Positions 26,986-36,092 are shown, counted from the first letter of the stretch. The stretch: DNA of 64,000 nt from Bacillota bacterium (GCA_021769295.1 JAETTD010000002.1:186001-250000); one strand, 5' to 3'. Notes: generated by a model from the sequence alone, not told the origin. Translations and numbers: made by a program.

Positions 26986-28383
26986 TTATGAAAGGGACTT
27001 GCTGCAAACGACGTTTGCTTCCGTTTCTCCTATCTTTTCTATTATAATATCTCCAAGCTTAATTGGCAACATCAAGGTTTTTTCATTTATTATTTTCATG
27101 CATTCGAATATCTTGTCTTTCGGAATCGGCCGGTCTGTTTTAACCGGCACCATGGTTCCGTCCCCGCACCGCATAACTGTGGTCAGCGTTCTCTCCGGAG
27201 AAGTGACTTCCTTTATGGCATACGCTCTTCCCCGGCTGCATGTATTGCCTTCTGTTTTAAATTCTTCTCCCTCTTTTTCCGGAGACGTTACGGTTATTTT
27301 GCAGCCTACGGGGCATACGGTGCAGATTACCACAGGCTCTCCTTCCGGCGCAAGATTTTTTACTCCTTTTTTCTCCGTAACGTGCTTTTTGCCCTTCTCT
27401 CCGGCTTCCAAATCCTTGCCCAGCGCAAAACGGGCTGCGTTTCTTCCTGCGATTTCCCCTTCGTCTGACACAAAATCCACCAACTCGTGTACTTTAACCA
27501 CATTGCCGCAGGCAAATATGCCGGGAACTTCTGTCTGCTTAAATTCACCGATAACGGGGCCTTTTGTCTTTAAGTCCATTTTTATTTCCGCTTTCTTGCT
27601 CAGCTCGTTCTCAGGTATCAGGCCGACGGAAAGCATGAGAGTATCGCAGGATATATATTCTTCCGTTCCCCTGACAGGATTCAGCTTGTCATCCACTTCC
27701 GTTACGGTAACTCCTTCCACCCTTTCCTTTCCGTGAATCTCGGTCACCGTATGATGAAGCTTAAGAGGTATTTCAAAATCTCTGAGACATTGAACTATGT
27801 TTCTCGTAAGTCCTCCCGAATCTTCCATTATCTCACATACGGCTTTGACTTCCACACCCTCCAGGGTCATTCGGCGAGCCATGATAAGCCCTATGTCGCC
27901 CGAACCGAGGATGACTATCTTCTTTCCCGGCAAATAGCCTTTCATGTTTACAAACTTCTGGGCGGTTCCTGCGGTAATGACTCCTGCCGGTCTTTCTCCC
28001 GGTACGTTCAGGGCGCCTCTCGGCCTTTCTCTGCATCCCATGGCAAGGACCACGGCATCTGCCTTAATCTGCATACAGCCGTTGCCGTTCACACAGGTCA
28101 CAACTCTGTCCCGGCTCAAATCCGTAACCATGGTATCGGTGAGAAATTCTATTCCCGCGTCGCTAACCAGCTTTTCATAACGCTCCGCATACTCGGGGCC
28201 GGTCAGTTCTTCTCCGAATTTGTGAAGTCCGAACCCGTTGTGGATACACTGCTGCAAGATGCCTCCCAAGCTGCTGTCACGCTCTATAACCATTACTCTT
28301 TCAGCTCCCGCTTCTTTAGCTGCCACTGCTGCGCTCATACCTGCCGGTCCGCCGCCGATTATGACTACCTGTGCATTTTTCAT
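26986..28383 (-). CDS. FAD/NAD(P)-dependent oxidoreductase fused to DUF1667 domain
   Basis: 465 residues. Residues 1-330 are a pyridine nucleotide-disulfide type oxidoreductase: GGGPAGMSAAVAA Rossmann motif, NGFGLHKFGEELTGPEYA, GCRERPRGALNVPGERPAG, second nucleotide motif ILGSGDIGLIMA, and GIFACGNV near the FAD end. From about 350 the chain continues into a DUF1667 domain with CTVCPVGC, GNTCSRGRAYA and RPIPKDKIFECM; the Cys set suggests metal or Fe-S binding. DUF1667 is commonly a separate small gene after this enzyme, so this is a fusion. Starts inside the stop of the GlpA-like gene (ATGA). Acts with it on glycerol 3-phosphate, by context. Confidence 0.88.
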   Translation of the reverse strand: MKNAQVVIIGGGPAGMSAAVAAKEAGAERVMVIERDSSLGGILQQCIHNGFGLHKFGEELTGPEYAERYEKLVSDAGIEFLTDTMVTDLSRDRVVTCVNGNGCMQIKADAVVLAMGCRERPRGALNVPGERPAGVITAGTAQKFVNMKGYLPGKKIVILGSGDIGLIMARRMTLEGVEVKAVCEIMEDSGGLTRNIVQCLRDFEIPLKLHHTVTEIHGKERVEGVTVTEVDDKLNPVRGTEEYISCDTLMLSVGLIPENELSKKAEIKMDLKTKGPVIGEFKQTEVPGIFACGNVVKVHELVDFVSDEGEIAGRNAARFALGKDLEAGEKGKKHVTEKKGVKNLAPEGEPVVICTVCPVGCKITVTSPEKEGEEFKTEGNTCSRGRAYAIKEVTSPERTLTTVMRCGDGTMVPVKTDRPIPKDKIFECMKIINEKTLMLPIKLGDIIIEKIGETEANVVCSKSLS

Positions 28384-29822
28384 TTCTTCTCACCTGCCTT
28401 TAGTCTGCCGAAAAGGATTTTGGAATCCCCGCCTTTTTTGGTTATTTCTTCAGGAGCCTTTTTCAGTTCTTCCGCCAATATTTCAAGTACGCCGGGCATA
28501 CAAAAGCCTCCCTGACATCTTCCCATACCGCTTCTCGTTCGGCGCTTTATTCCATCCACGTCAACGGCTCCCGGGTTTGTCCTTATGGCGTCTAAAATTT
28601 CGGCTTTTGTAACTTCCTCACATCTGCATATAATCTGACCGTAGTCGGAATTTTCTTTTATCAGTCGGTTTTTTTCCTCCGGGCTGCACCGGCTGAAAAC
28701 AACTCTTTTCTTGCGGCAAGGATTATAATTTTCTTTAAGACTGACGTGCATTCCGCTCTCCAAGAGCAGCTTCTCAATCTTCACGGCGATTGCCGGCGCC
28801 GATGTCAGTCCCGGAGATTCTATGCCCGCCGCGTTGATAAAACCTTTAACGGGACTGTTGATGATAAAATCGCCCTTATCTCCGTGAGCCCTCAACCCTG
28901 TAAACTGAGTGATTACCTTATCAAAAGGCACTTCATCGAAGAAGCGCATTTCTTTTTCCTTAACTACAGCGAGGCCTCCTGCCGTAACCTTGCAGTCTTC
29001 TTTATCTTCTCTGTCCACGGAAGTGGGTCCCAGCAATATATTCCCGTCCACAGTCTTTGTTGCCAAAACGCCCTTTCCCATATGGTCTGGAACTTTAAAA
29101 ATTGTCGCGTCGGTCAAATATCCGGCCTCTTTATCCAAAAGCATGTACTCACCTGCTCTCGGCGTGACGGTAAAAGAGTCGTCACCCACCATGGAAGCGA
29201 TTTTATCAGAATAAATTCCGGCGCAGTTTATCACATATTCGGATTCTATGATTCTCCCGTCTTCGGCTTCTATGATAAACCCATGAGCCTCTTTTTTTAT
29301 ATCGCATACTTTGAAATTTCTGTATAATTCCGCTCCGTTATCCATAGCGTTTCCAACGGCCTCTATGGTCAACTCATAAGGGCAGACTACTCCGCTTGTT
29401 GGCGCATATAAGGCTCCCCTCACGGATTTTGACAGATTTTTTTCCATTTTTCTTGCCTGGTCTCCGTCAAGAAGTTTCAGACCCTCAACACCGTTTTCCG
29501 CGCCTCGCTCATATAAAATTCCGAGGTTTTTCATATCTTCATCGTTAAAGGCTACTATCAAGGCGCCGTTTTTTCTGTAACCTACACCCAGTTCCGCGCA
29601 GGTTTTTTCCATAAGTCTGTTTCCCTCTACATTTAAGACAGCCTTGAGGCTTCCCGGCTTTGGGTCAAAGCCGGCATGGACTATTCCGCTGTTGGCTTTG
29701 GACTGGCCCATTGCCACGTCCGCCTCTTTTTCCAAAATGGCGATGCTCATGTCATAGGCAGACAGCCTTCTCGCTGTCATTCCTCCAACGACGCCTGCTC
29801 CGATAATCGCTGCTTTGTACAT
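28380..29822 (-). CDS. GlpA-type FAD-dependent oxidoreductase with BFD-like 2Fe-2S domain
   Basis: 480 residues. N-terminal FAD site GAGVVGGMTARRLS, DAO fold with GQSKANSGIVHAGFDPKPGS, PTSGVVCPYELT, GIYSDKIASMVGD, LGPTS and GLRAHGDKGDF; C-terminal BFD-like segment with CRCEEVTKAEI, TRSGMGRCQGGFC supplying four Cys for a 2Fe-2S cluster. This is the anaerobic glycerol 3-phosphate dehydrogenase type found beside the DUF1667 enzyme in Clostridia. AGGAGG 9 nt before ATG. Lack of glpK/glpF nearby leaves the electron path and substrate inferred. Confidence 0.88.
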   Translation of the reverse strand: MYKAAIIGAGVVGGMTARRLSAYDMSIAILEKEADVAMGQSKANSGIVHAGFDPKPGSLKAVLNVEGNRLMEKTCAELGVGYRKNGALIVAFNDEDMKNLGILYERGAENGVEGLKLLDGDQARKMEKNLSKSVRGALYAPTSGVVCPYELTIEAVGNAMDNGAELYRNFKVCDIKKEAHGFIIEAEDGRIIESEYVINCAGIYSDKIASMVGDDSFTVTPRAGEYMLLDKEAGYLTDATIFKVPDHMGKGVLATKTVDGNILLGPTSVDREDKEDCKVTAGGLAVVKEKEMRFFDEVPFDKVITQFTGLRAHGDKGDFIINSPVKGFINAAGIESPGLTSAPAIAVKIEKLLLESGMHVSLKENYNPCRKKRVVFSRCSPEEKNRLIKENSDYGQIICRCEEVTKAEILDAIRTNPGAVDVDGIKRRTRSGMGRCQGGFCMPGVLEILAEELKKAPEEITKKGGDSKILFGRLKAGEKK

Positions 29823-29862
29823 TCTGTAAAATCCTCCTGTTTTTTTGCAAACAAAAACACGC

Positions 29863-29885
29863 CAAAAACAAAGGTTTCCCTTTGT
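29863..29885 (-). promoter_or_regulatory. Leader terminator/antiterminator candidate for the glp operon (GlpP target)
   Basis: In the 5' leader on minus, ACAAAGG-GAAA-CCTTTGT forms a 7-bp tetraloop hairpin followed by TTTTT, 41 bp before the start codon. A purine-rich GCAGAGGAGATTGAG lies just upstream of it, as in GlpP-controlled leaders. Fits antitermination by the GlpP encoded downstream. Confidence 0.6.
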
Positions 29886-29944
29886 CTTTAAACGCGTCTC
29901 AATCTCCTCTGCATCGTGTTTTTTTATTGTCTTATATAAACTGT

Positions 29945-30739
29945 CTATCTGTTCCCGTGAAAATCGGAACCTTCCGTAATGTGCATATGATACTTTGCCG
30001 CTGTGGCTATAAAAAACATCTCTTCTTCATGAGTATGTTTGGGGTATATGCACTCAAGACCTTTCAGTCCGACAGCTTTTAGCTCTTTTAAAAGTTTTTC
30101 AAAGGCCGCTTTGAATTCTTTGCTGCCTCTCTCTCCGAGACCTTTGATTTTATAAGGGTGGGCCAGCACCGGTATTCCGCCGGCATCCCTTATAATCCTT
30201 ATTATATCCGATGTTTGCGGCTTTTCCCTTTCCACGCTTTTTATCTTCTCCGATTCAAGGAATCTGCCCGGTTCAAAAGCTTCCGAAACCTCTCCGATAT
30301 AACCTTTTTTTACCAAAGCTCGGGCAAAGTTAGGCTTGCCTATGTAAGACTGCCCCTCTCTTTGGAGCAAATCTTCCTCCGTAATATCATAACCCATGTT
30401 GCGAAGAGTTTCCAGCATTTTTTTGTTTCTTATCTTACGTATTTCTGCCAGCTTTTTAAGTTCGTCGCACAGTTCTTTATTTTTTGCATCAAAGTAGTAT
30501 CCCAATATATGAAGTTCTCTGCCTTCATGCTTTGTGGCAATTTCAATTCCGGTAATAACCCTAAGGTTTTTTTCTTTTCCCGCATCTATGGCTTCCTGTA
30601 TTCCGTCCGTAACCTCGTGATCCGTTACGGATATGACGTCATAGCCCTCTGCGGTATACTTTTCAACCAACTCTTTGGGGCTCATTGTCCCGTCCGAATA
30701 CCATGAGTGTATATGCAAATCCGTTTTAAAGTCCATCAT
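29945..30739 (-). CDS. PHP-domain phosphoesterase
   Basis: 264 residues with all PHP motifs: DLHIHSWYSDG, SVTDHE, TGIEIATKHEGRELHILGYY, a helical insert, VLAHP and the final GSDFHG. Similar to the TrpH/YciV group that removes phosphate from 3',5'-bisphosphonucleotides or short oligonucleotides; the exact substrate is inferred. Metal-dependent, cytoplasmic. Coupled by ATGA to the upstream DJ-1 gene. Confidence 0.88.
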   Translation of the reverse strand: MMDFKTDLHIHSWYSDGTMSPKELVEKYTAEGYDVISVTDHEVTDGIQEAIDAGKEKNLRVITGIEIATKHEGRELHILGYYFDAKNKELCDELKKLAEIRKIRNKKMLETLRNMGYDITEEDLLQREGQSYIGKPNFARALVKKGYIGEVSEAFEPGRFLESEKIKSVEREKPQTSDIIRIIRDAGGIPVLAHPYKIKGLGERGSKEFKAAFEKLLKELKAVGLKGLECIYPKHTHEEEMFFIATAAKYHMHITEGSDFHGNR

Positions 30740-31278
30740 ATCATCAGCAAATCCTGAGAAAGTTTCTCTTTTGCCTCTTCCCCCTTAAAAAATTCAACTA
30801 TGGCAAGCGCAAACCTCATCGCCGTGGCAGGGCCCTGCGAAGTGATGATGTTGGTATCCCTGACTACGGGGAAAGGTATATATTCTGCACCTTTAAGCTC
30901 TTCTTCCATTCCGGGATATATTGTAGCCTTTCTTCCTTTTAAAATTCCCAAGTCTCCGAAAACAAGAGGCGCTGCGCATATTGCGGCAAGGCCTTTGCCT
31001 TCTTTGTGAAATTTCGAAATTTCTTTTCTCAGTCCCTCATGGTCTCTGAGATTGTGGGCGCCAGGCAGTCCTCCCGGAAGAACTATCATATCACACGCAG
31101 AATAGTCGGCATCTTTAAACATATAATCGGCTTTTATATCCACTCCGTGAGCGCCTTTAACCGTGGATGTTTCATCTACGGAAACAAAACATGCCTCAAG
31201 TCCCGCTCTCCGCAGTATATCAACTACGGTAACTGCTTCGATTTCTTCAAATCCCTCTGCTAAATGTACAAAAATCAT
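30736..31278 (-). CDS. DJ-1/PfpI family protein (YajL-like)
   Basis: 180 residues, full length. N-terminal EGFEEIEA with the catalytic-site Glu, VLPGGLPGAHNLRD, nucleophile elbow AAICAAP (Cys near 100) and TSQGPATAMRFAL end. Members act as glyoxalase III/deglycase or redox chaperones; the Glu-Cys pair is present but the exact reaction cannot be read from sequence. In an operon with the PHP gene (overlap) and the membrane protein upstream. Confidence 0.88.
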   Translation of the reverse strand: MIFVHLAEGFEEIEAVTVVDILRRAGLEACFVSVDETSTVKGAHGVDIKADYMFKDADYSACDMIVLPGGLPGAHNLRDHEGLRKEISKFHKEGKGLAAICAAPLVFGDLGILKGRKATIYPGMEEELKGAEYIPFPVVRDTNIITSQGPATAMRFALAIVEFFKGEEAKEKLSQDLLMI

Positions 31279-31290
31279 AAATTCTCCTTT

Positions 31291-31968
31291 TTAATGAAAA
31301 ATCCTCGGCGGTTTGGTCAGCACCAGAGTCAGATATACAACCGCCAAAGAAATTATCAGGGTATAGGCAAGCAGAAAGTTTCCTGCCATTCCTATAAAAT
31401 CCCCTCCCAGAAGTATGTTTAAGGCCGAATGCTCATCGAGCGGGCCGATTCCAACTGCTGATTTAAGCCACGAAAGGCCTCTTCCGGTATGAATCAGCGC
31501 CACTTCTGCGATTAAAAAAACAGCTGTCAGCGCCGATGTCGCCTTGAGGCGTTTTCTCAACACCAGTTTAAAATCATTTTTAAGAAAATATACATATATG
31601 GAAACGGTTATGATTCCGCTTACAATGCATAACAAAAAGCTTATGTCCGCTGCTTTCTTGGCAGCAAGCATATTGTCGCTGTCGGCTTTATCAAAGATTC
31701 CCTCCAGGTCATAACCCGTGTCTTCTTTTATCTGAAACTCTTTCGGTCTCCAAGAGTTCATAAAACCGCATATTTCATCGGACATTTCAGAATTGGTATA
31801 TCCCGATGCAATTCTGTCCACGACTCTCGTATCGTTAAAATAAAAAGTATATGTCGAAGACGTTCTTACCGTAATATTTTGTGCCAAAGTTACGATAAAC
31901 ACCGCCAAGGATAACACAATCAAAAGTGAACAAAAGAAATTAAACTTTCGCACCCTGCTCCTCCTCAT
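31291..31968 (-). CDS. Integral membrane protein, DUF1461-like topology
   Basis: 225 residues with helices near 10-30, 105-127, 140-160 and 193-217, a large extracellular loop after helix 1 (30-100) and short second loop. The layout and length match the DUF1461 protein at 11.1 kb, but the DYWIF/IRILP hallmark is missing, replaced by DEHSALNILLGGDF. No enzymatic motif. Unknown function. First gene of the run ending with the PHP gene. Confidence 0.65.
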   Translation of the reverse strand: MRRSRVRKFNFFCSLLIVLSLAVFIVTLAQNITVRTSSTYTFYFNDTRVVDRIASGYTNSEMSDEICGFMNSWRPKEFQIKEDTGYDLEGIFDKADSDNMLAAKKAADISFLLCIVSGIITVSIYVYFLKNDFKLVLRKRLKATSALTAVFLIAEVALIHTGRGLSWLKSAVGIGPLDEHSALNILLGGDFIGMAGNFLLAYTLIISLAVVYLTLVLTKPPRIFH

Positions 31969-32041
31969 AATTAAGCCTATACATATATATGATACACCAA
32001 ATCAATGCAAAATACAACAAACAAAGCATATTATGCAACAT

Positions 32042-32072
32042 AAAAGCGGTACCGGAATACGATACCGCTTTT
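32042..32072 (-). terminator. Terminator of ileS
   Basis: Stem AAAAGCGGTA with TACCGCTTTTA around an 11-nt loop, seven nt after the ileS stop on minus; U-run is part of the stem. Confidence 0.82.
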
Positions 32073-32078
32073 ATTATA

Positions 32079-35000
32079 TTATTTTCTTTCAACTGCAATG
32101 CCTGTCTTATGTCCGTTTAAGTCATAAGTGTCTTTTGCTTCGCCGAAATCAAGGCTCAATGCAAGAGTTTCTTTCATGATGTACTCTCTGTGCTTTGTAA
32201 CGGCATTCTTCACTGCGTCATCGGCATCTACCATGATGTCGATGTTGTCCATCATCTCAAAGGCTTTCTGTTTGCGAAGCTGCTGTACCTTGGATACAAG
32301 CTCTCTGGCAAGTCCCTCGTCGATGAGTTCATCGGTGAGAGTCGTGTCAAGAATGGTGAATACGTTGTTTTCCATGGCCACGGCAAAGCCTTCTTTAGCG
32401 CTTATCCTTATATCAACCATATCCTTGGTTATTTCCGTCGCTTCGCCATTCAGTTCAAGAACCGCTTTGCCCTCTGCTTCAAGTCCGGCTATAAATTCTC
32501 CCGGCTCTGCTGCTGCCAGCGCTGCGCCGAAGGCCTTAATCTTTGCGCCCAAAACAGGTCCCGCCGTTTTAAAGTTAGGCTTAAGAGAGAAGTTCATAAA
32601 CTTGTCAAGGTTATTCTCAAATACCACTTCTTTTACGTTGAGTTCTTCCAAAATCAGCGGAGCCAAATCGCTTATCAGTTCTTTGTACTTTCCGTCAACC
32701 ATGACTTCGCTGAGAGGCTGTCTTACCTTAATCTTCTCTTTTTCTCTCGTTCCTCTTCCAAGGGTAACAAGGGCTCTGACAAGATCCATTCTCTCTTCTA
32801 CGCTTTTATCCACAAGGCTCATATCTGCCTTAGGGAAATAAGCTGTATGAACAGTTTCTTCGCCTGTAAGGTTTACATATATTTCATCGGAAATGAACGG
32901 AGCAATAGGTGCTATCATCTTTGCCACGCCTACAAGAACTTCGTAAGTGGTAGCATAAACGCTCTTCTTGTCTTCTGTCATTTCTTCTGCATAGAATCTT
33001 CTTCTTGCACGGCGGATATACCAGTTGGACAGGTCTTCGTTTACAAATTCGTTTATTGCTCTTACTGTTTTCATGTGGTCATACTGATCCATATATTCAG
33101 TAACGTCTGCTATAAGCTGATTGTATTTGCTCAAAATCCATCTGTCCAGCTCAGGCCTTGATTTGTAATCCACATTCAGTCCTGCCGGGTCTATCTCGTC
33201 CTGATTTGAATACAGTACGAAGAAGTTATACACGTTTTTCAGAGTTCCGAAGAACTTGCTTACTACGTCAATCAGACCGTCCTCATCAAACTTGGTAGGA
33301 GTCCATGCCGGTGAAACGCTGAGCAGATACCACCTTGTGGCGTCAGCTCCGTATTTATCGAAAAGTTCAAACGGAGAAACGGTGTTTCCTCTCGATTTGG
33401 ACATCTTCTTGCCGTCTTTATCAAGAATCAGGTCGTTAACCAAAACATTTTTGTAAGGCGACTTGCCCATTATGAATGTTGCAATGGCCATGAGGGAATA
33501 GAACCATCCTCTAGTCTGGTCTATGCCTTCGCAGATAAAGTCAGCAGGGAAAAGCTTGGTTTCAACTTCTTCTTTGTTTTCAAACGGATAGTGCCACTGA
33601 GCAAACGGCATAGCGCCGGAGTCAAACCAGCAGTCCATAACTTCGCTTATCCTTGTCATAGGCTTGCCGCAGTGAGGGCACTTGATATGAACATCATCCA
33701 CATAAGGTCTGTGCAGTTCTATAGAGCTGTCTATCGGTTCAATGGCCTTTTCAACCAGCTCTTCTCTCGAACCTACACATTCCAGATGACCACATTCGCA
33801 TCTCCAGATAGGTATAGGAGTTCCCCAGTATCTTGAGCGGGAAATTGCCCAGTCTTTAACTTCTGCCAGCCAGTTGCCGAATCTCTTTTCTCCCACGTAA
33901 TCAGGGAACCAGTTTACAGTGTTGTTATTGGCTACAAGCTGGTCTTTGAGCTTGCTCATCTCTATATACCATGACGGCTTTGCATAGTATACGAGAGGAG
34001 TTCCGCATCTCCAGCAGTGCGGATAGTTGTGCTCCAGCTTTTCTTTTGCAAATATCTTGTTGTCCTTGCCCAGGTATTTGATTATTTCAACGTCAAGTCC
34101 TTCTTCCATTACGAAGTGGCCTTTCCACGGAGTTTCCGTGTAGCAGCCTCTTTCGTCTACAGGTTGAAGTACAGGCAGATTGTATTTGCGGCCGCACTGA
34201 TAGTCGTCTTCACCAAAGGCAGGAGCCGTATGAACGATTCCGGTACCGTCTTCAGTTGAAACGTAGTCCATGCAGGTTACAAAGAAAGCTTTTTTGTCTG
34301 CCTTTACGAAAGGCATGAGCTGTTCGTATTCGATGTATTCAAGGTCTTTACCTTTCATCTCGTCGATTACCTGGTATTTGCCTGCTCCAAGAACCTTGTC
34401 TGCCAGTGATTTTGCAACGTAGAAGATGTTTCCCTCGTCGTCGCCTTCCAGCATCTTAACTTTTACGTAGTCGATGTCAGGTCCTACGGTAAGCACCGTA
34501 TTGGCTGCAAGAGTCCAAGGGGTTGTGGTCCATGCCAGGAAATATTCGTTTTCTGCGTCTGTTCTCTTGAATTTAACGGTCAGAGTGTTTACCTTGACCA
34601 TTTTGTATCCCTGTGCCACTTCGTGGGAAGCAAGTCCCGTTCCGCAGCGTGGGCAGTAAGGAAGAATCTTATGACCTTCGTAGATTAGTCCTTCATCGAA
34701 GAATTTCTTCAGTATCCACCAGCCTGTCTCTATATAATCGTTTTCGAGAGTAACGTAAGGGTTATCCAGGTCTACAAGGTATCCCATTCTCTCTGACATT
34801 TCTCTCCACATTCCCGTATATGTGAATACGGACTCGCGGCATTTCTGGTTGAATTCCTTAATTCCGTATTTTTCTATATCCTGTTTGCCTGACATGTTGA
34901 GCTGCTTTTCCACTTCGATTTCTACAGGCAGTCCATGAGTGTCCCAGCCGGCTTTTCTGTTTACCTGATAGCCCTGCATGGTCTTGTAACGGCAAACGGA

Positions 35001-35195
35001 ATCTTTAAGGGTTCTTGCCATGACGTGATGTATGCCCGGTTTTCCGTTGGCAGTCGGAGGTCCTTCATAAAATACGAAAGGAGTTGCTCCTTCTCTTGCC
35101 TCCACACATTTTTTCAGAAGGTTCTCCTCTTTCCATTTTTCAACCTGTTCGTTTTGCACTTCCGCAACAGGTTTTTCTGATAGTTTTTTGAACAT
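32079..35195 (-). CDS. ileS: Isoleucyl-tRNA synthetase (type 2-like)
   Basis: 1038 residues; charges tRNA-Ile and edits Val. Class I signature as PGIHHVMART (HIGH region, about 55) and KMSKSRGN (about 595); CP1 editing domain with TTPWTLAANT and DDYQCGRKYNLP; zinc-type Cys sets (CPRCG near 190, CGHLEC and CPHCG in 470-510); anticodon-binding part after 650. Length and the HVMA form fit the eukaryote-like IleRS2 group, which in known cases resists mupirocin; resistance here is inference. Controlled by an Ile T-box. ATG has AGGAGACAAAAGC upstream. Confidence 0.96.
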   Translation of the reverse strand: MFKKLSEKPVAEVQNEQVEKWKEENLLKKCVEAREGATPFVFYEGPPTANGKPGIHHVMARTLKDSVCRYKTMQGYQVNRKAGWDTHGLPVEIEVEKQLNMSGKQDIEKYGIKEFNQKCRESVFTYTGMWREMSERMGYLVDLDNPYVTLENDYIETGWWILKKFFDEGLIYEGHKILPYCPRCGTGLASHEVAQGYKMVKVNTLTVKFKRTDAENEYFLAWTTTPWTLAANTVLTVGPDIDYVKVKMLEGDDEGNIFYVAKSLADKVLGAGKYQVIDEMKGKDLEYIEYEQLMPFVKADKKAFFVTCMDYVSTEDGTGIVHTAPAFGEDDYQCGRKYNLPVLQPVDERGCYTETPWKGHFVMEEGLDVEIIKYLGKDNKIFAKEKLEHNYPHCWRCGTPLVYYAKPSWYIEMSKLKDQLVANNNTVNWFPDYVGEKRFGNWLAEVKDWAISRSRYWGTPIPIWRCECGHLECVGSREELVEKAIEPIDSSIELHRPYVDDVHIKCPHCGKPMTRISEVMDCWFDSGAMPFAQWHYPFENKEEVETKLFPADFICEGIDQTRGWFYSLMAIATFIMGKSPYKNVLVNDLILDKDGKKMSKSRGNTVSPFELFDKYGADATRWYLLSVSPAWTPTKFDEDGLIDVVSKFFGTLKNVYNFFVLYSNQDEIDPAGLNVDYKSRPELDRWILSKYNQLIADVTEYMDQYDHMKTVRAINEFVNEDLSNWYIRRARRRFYAEEMTEDKKSVYATTYEVLVGVAKMIAPIAPFISDEIYVNLTGEETVHTAYFPKADMSLVDKSVEERMDLVRALVTLGRGTREKEKIKVRQPLSEVMVDGKYKELISDLAPLILEELNVKEVVFENNLDKFMNFSLKPNFKTAGPVLGAKIKAFGAALAAAEPGEFIAGLEAEGKAVLELNGEATEITKDMVDIRISAKEGFAVAMENNVFTILDTTLTDELIDEGLARELVSKVQQLRKQKAFEMMDNIDIMVDADDAVKNAVTKHREYIMKETLALSLDFGEAKDTYDLNGHKTGIAVERK

Positions 35196-35232
35196 CTGCT
35201 TTTGTCTCCTCTCTTTGCTCAGGGGGAAGTCC

Positions 35233-35389
35233 TTTGACCTACCTCGCGATTTTCTTCGAAAATCGGGTTTCTGCCGCGCCGCCGGTTTCTTGCCAATCGC
35301 GTTTTCGCGCTCTTGGGAATCCTTGGCGTTTGACCTACCTACGATTTTCTTCGAAAATCGGGTTAGGTCATAAAATCGGTTCAGGTCAT
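35233..35389 (-). repeat. Duplicated hairpin element in ileS leader
   Basis: Two near-identical 36-bp copies at about 35233-35269 and 35329-35364 (96 bp apart), each TTTGACCTACC plus the hairpin CGATTTTC-TTC-GAAAATCG. A partial third (AGGTCATAAAATCGG, 35365-35380) adjoins the T-box terminator. All lie between the terminator and the ileS start codon. Confidence 0.8.
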
Positions 35390-35640
35390 AAAAAATCCCT
35401 AAGCGATAGTTATATCGATTAGGGACGATTAAATCTTAACCGCGGTACCACCCTAGTTGCCAACGCCTTTCGATTCGATTTTGCCGGTTAAATACACCTG
35501 AAAATCTCCTCGCAGGATATGGCCTCTCATTAAAGTGATCAGACTCCGGAGTGATATTCGCTTGGGGTTTCACCACCGCCCTCTCATCCTTGAGGCGGCT
35601 CTCTGTAAGGATTATTAGACCCGGCTACTGGTTCCTTCAA
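35390..35640 (-). ncRNA. T-box leader (Ile) upstream of ileS
   Basis: Minus-strand RNA contains the T-box core GGGTGGTACCGCGG (35440-35453), a specifier loop GAATATCACT with the Ile codon ATC (35553-35555), and an intrinsic terminator CCCTAA...TTAGGG with UUUUUU (35390-35425). Uncharged tRNA-Ile should stabilise the antiterminator and allow ileS transcription. Confidence 0.94.
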
Positions 35641-35670
35641 CGTCTGTTTATATTGAAATTGTACTGTATT

Positions 35671-35699
35671 ATTGTACTTTGCCCATAGGAAAATGTCAA
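35671..35699 (-). promoter_or_regulatory. Promoter of T-box/ileS
   Basis: TTGACA (35694-35699), 17 bp spacer, TACAAT (35671-35676). Confidence 0.88.
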
Positions 35700-35778
35700 G
35701 GAAATTTTGGTGCGGAATACTTCTTTCATTTTCATTACCGCCATTCGCAAATCACATGAAAATGCCTATTTACTGATT

Positions 35779-35958
35779 TTACAACTTGTCTTTGATTCGA
35801 AAGTACCATGGATTAACGTAAATGTTAAATAAAATCAAATATTTATATTGTTCCCATATGTCCAACATCCCTATAAACACCAACCACATGGCAGCGGCGG
35901 CAGATATTTTTTTGTATTCTTCACCCACTACATTGGTATTGGCAATACCTGCGCTGCC
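35779..35958 (-). pseudogene. Possible gene remnant, membrane-like peptide
   Basis: An uninterrupted 59-codon frame on minus, bounded by TAA at both sides, reads GSAGIANTNVVGEEYKKISA then AAAMWLVFIGML and ends RIKDKL. The composition is protein-like (membrane helix, conserved-looking Gly/Asn), but no start with ribosome site exists and the frame just upstream is stopped. Looks like the tail of a lost transporter or membrane gene. Family not recognised. The rest of the 35700-36010 gap shows nothing else. Confidence 0.35.
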
Positions 35959-36016
35959 TTAAAATGCTTCGGTTTCACTCCACTCTTTTATCACTTTCAC
36001 TTATTAAATCTTACCC

Positions 36017-36045
36017 TTGATTTTTAGTGTTTTTCATAATAAAAT
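36017..36045 (+). promoter_or_regulatory. Promoter of alanine symporter gene
   Basis: TTGATT (36017-36022), 17 bp spacer, TAAAAT (36040-36045), 47 bp before the start. Confidence 0.7.
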
Positions 36046-36092
36046 ATTAACAGAGTGAAAACACAAGTTATAACACAAAGGAGAATAATTTT

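Noticed and set aside
26843-27736. 297-codon plus frame
   Set aside because: Antisense to glpP and the FAD oxidoreductase; low-complexity Ser/Phe-rich translation.
32190-33161. 323-codon plus frame
   Set aside because: Antisense shadow of ileS.
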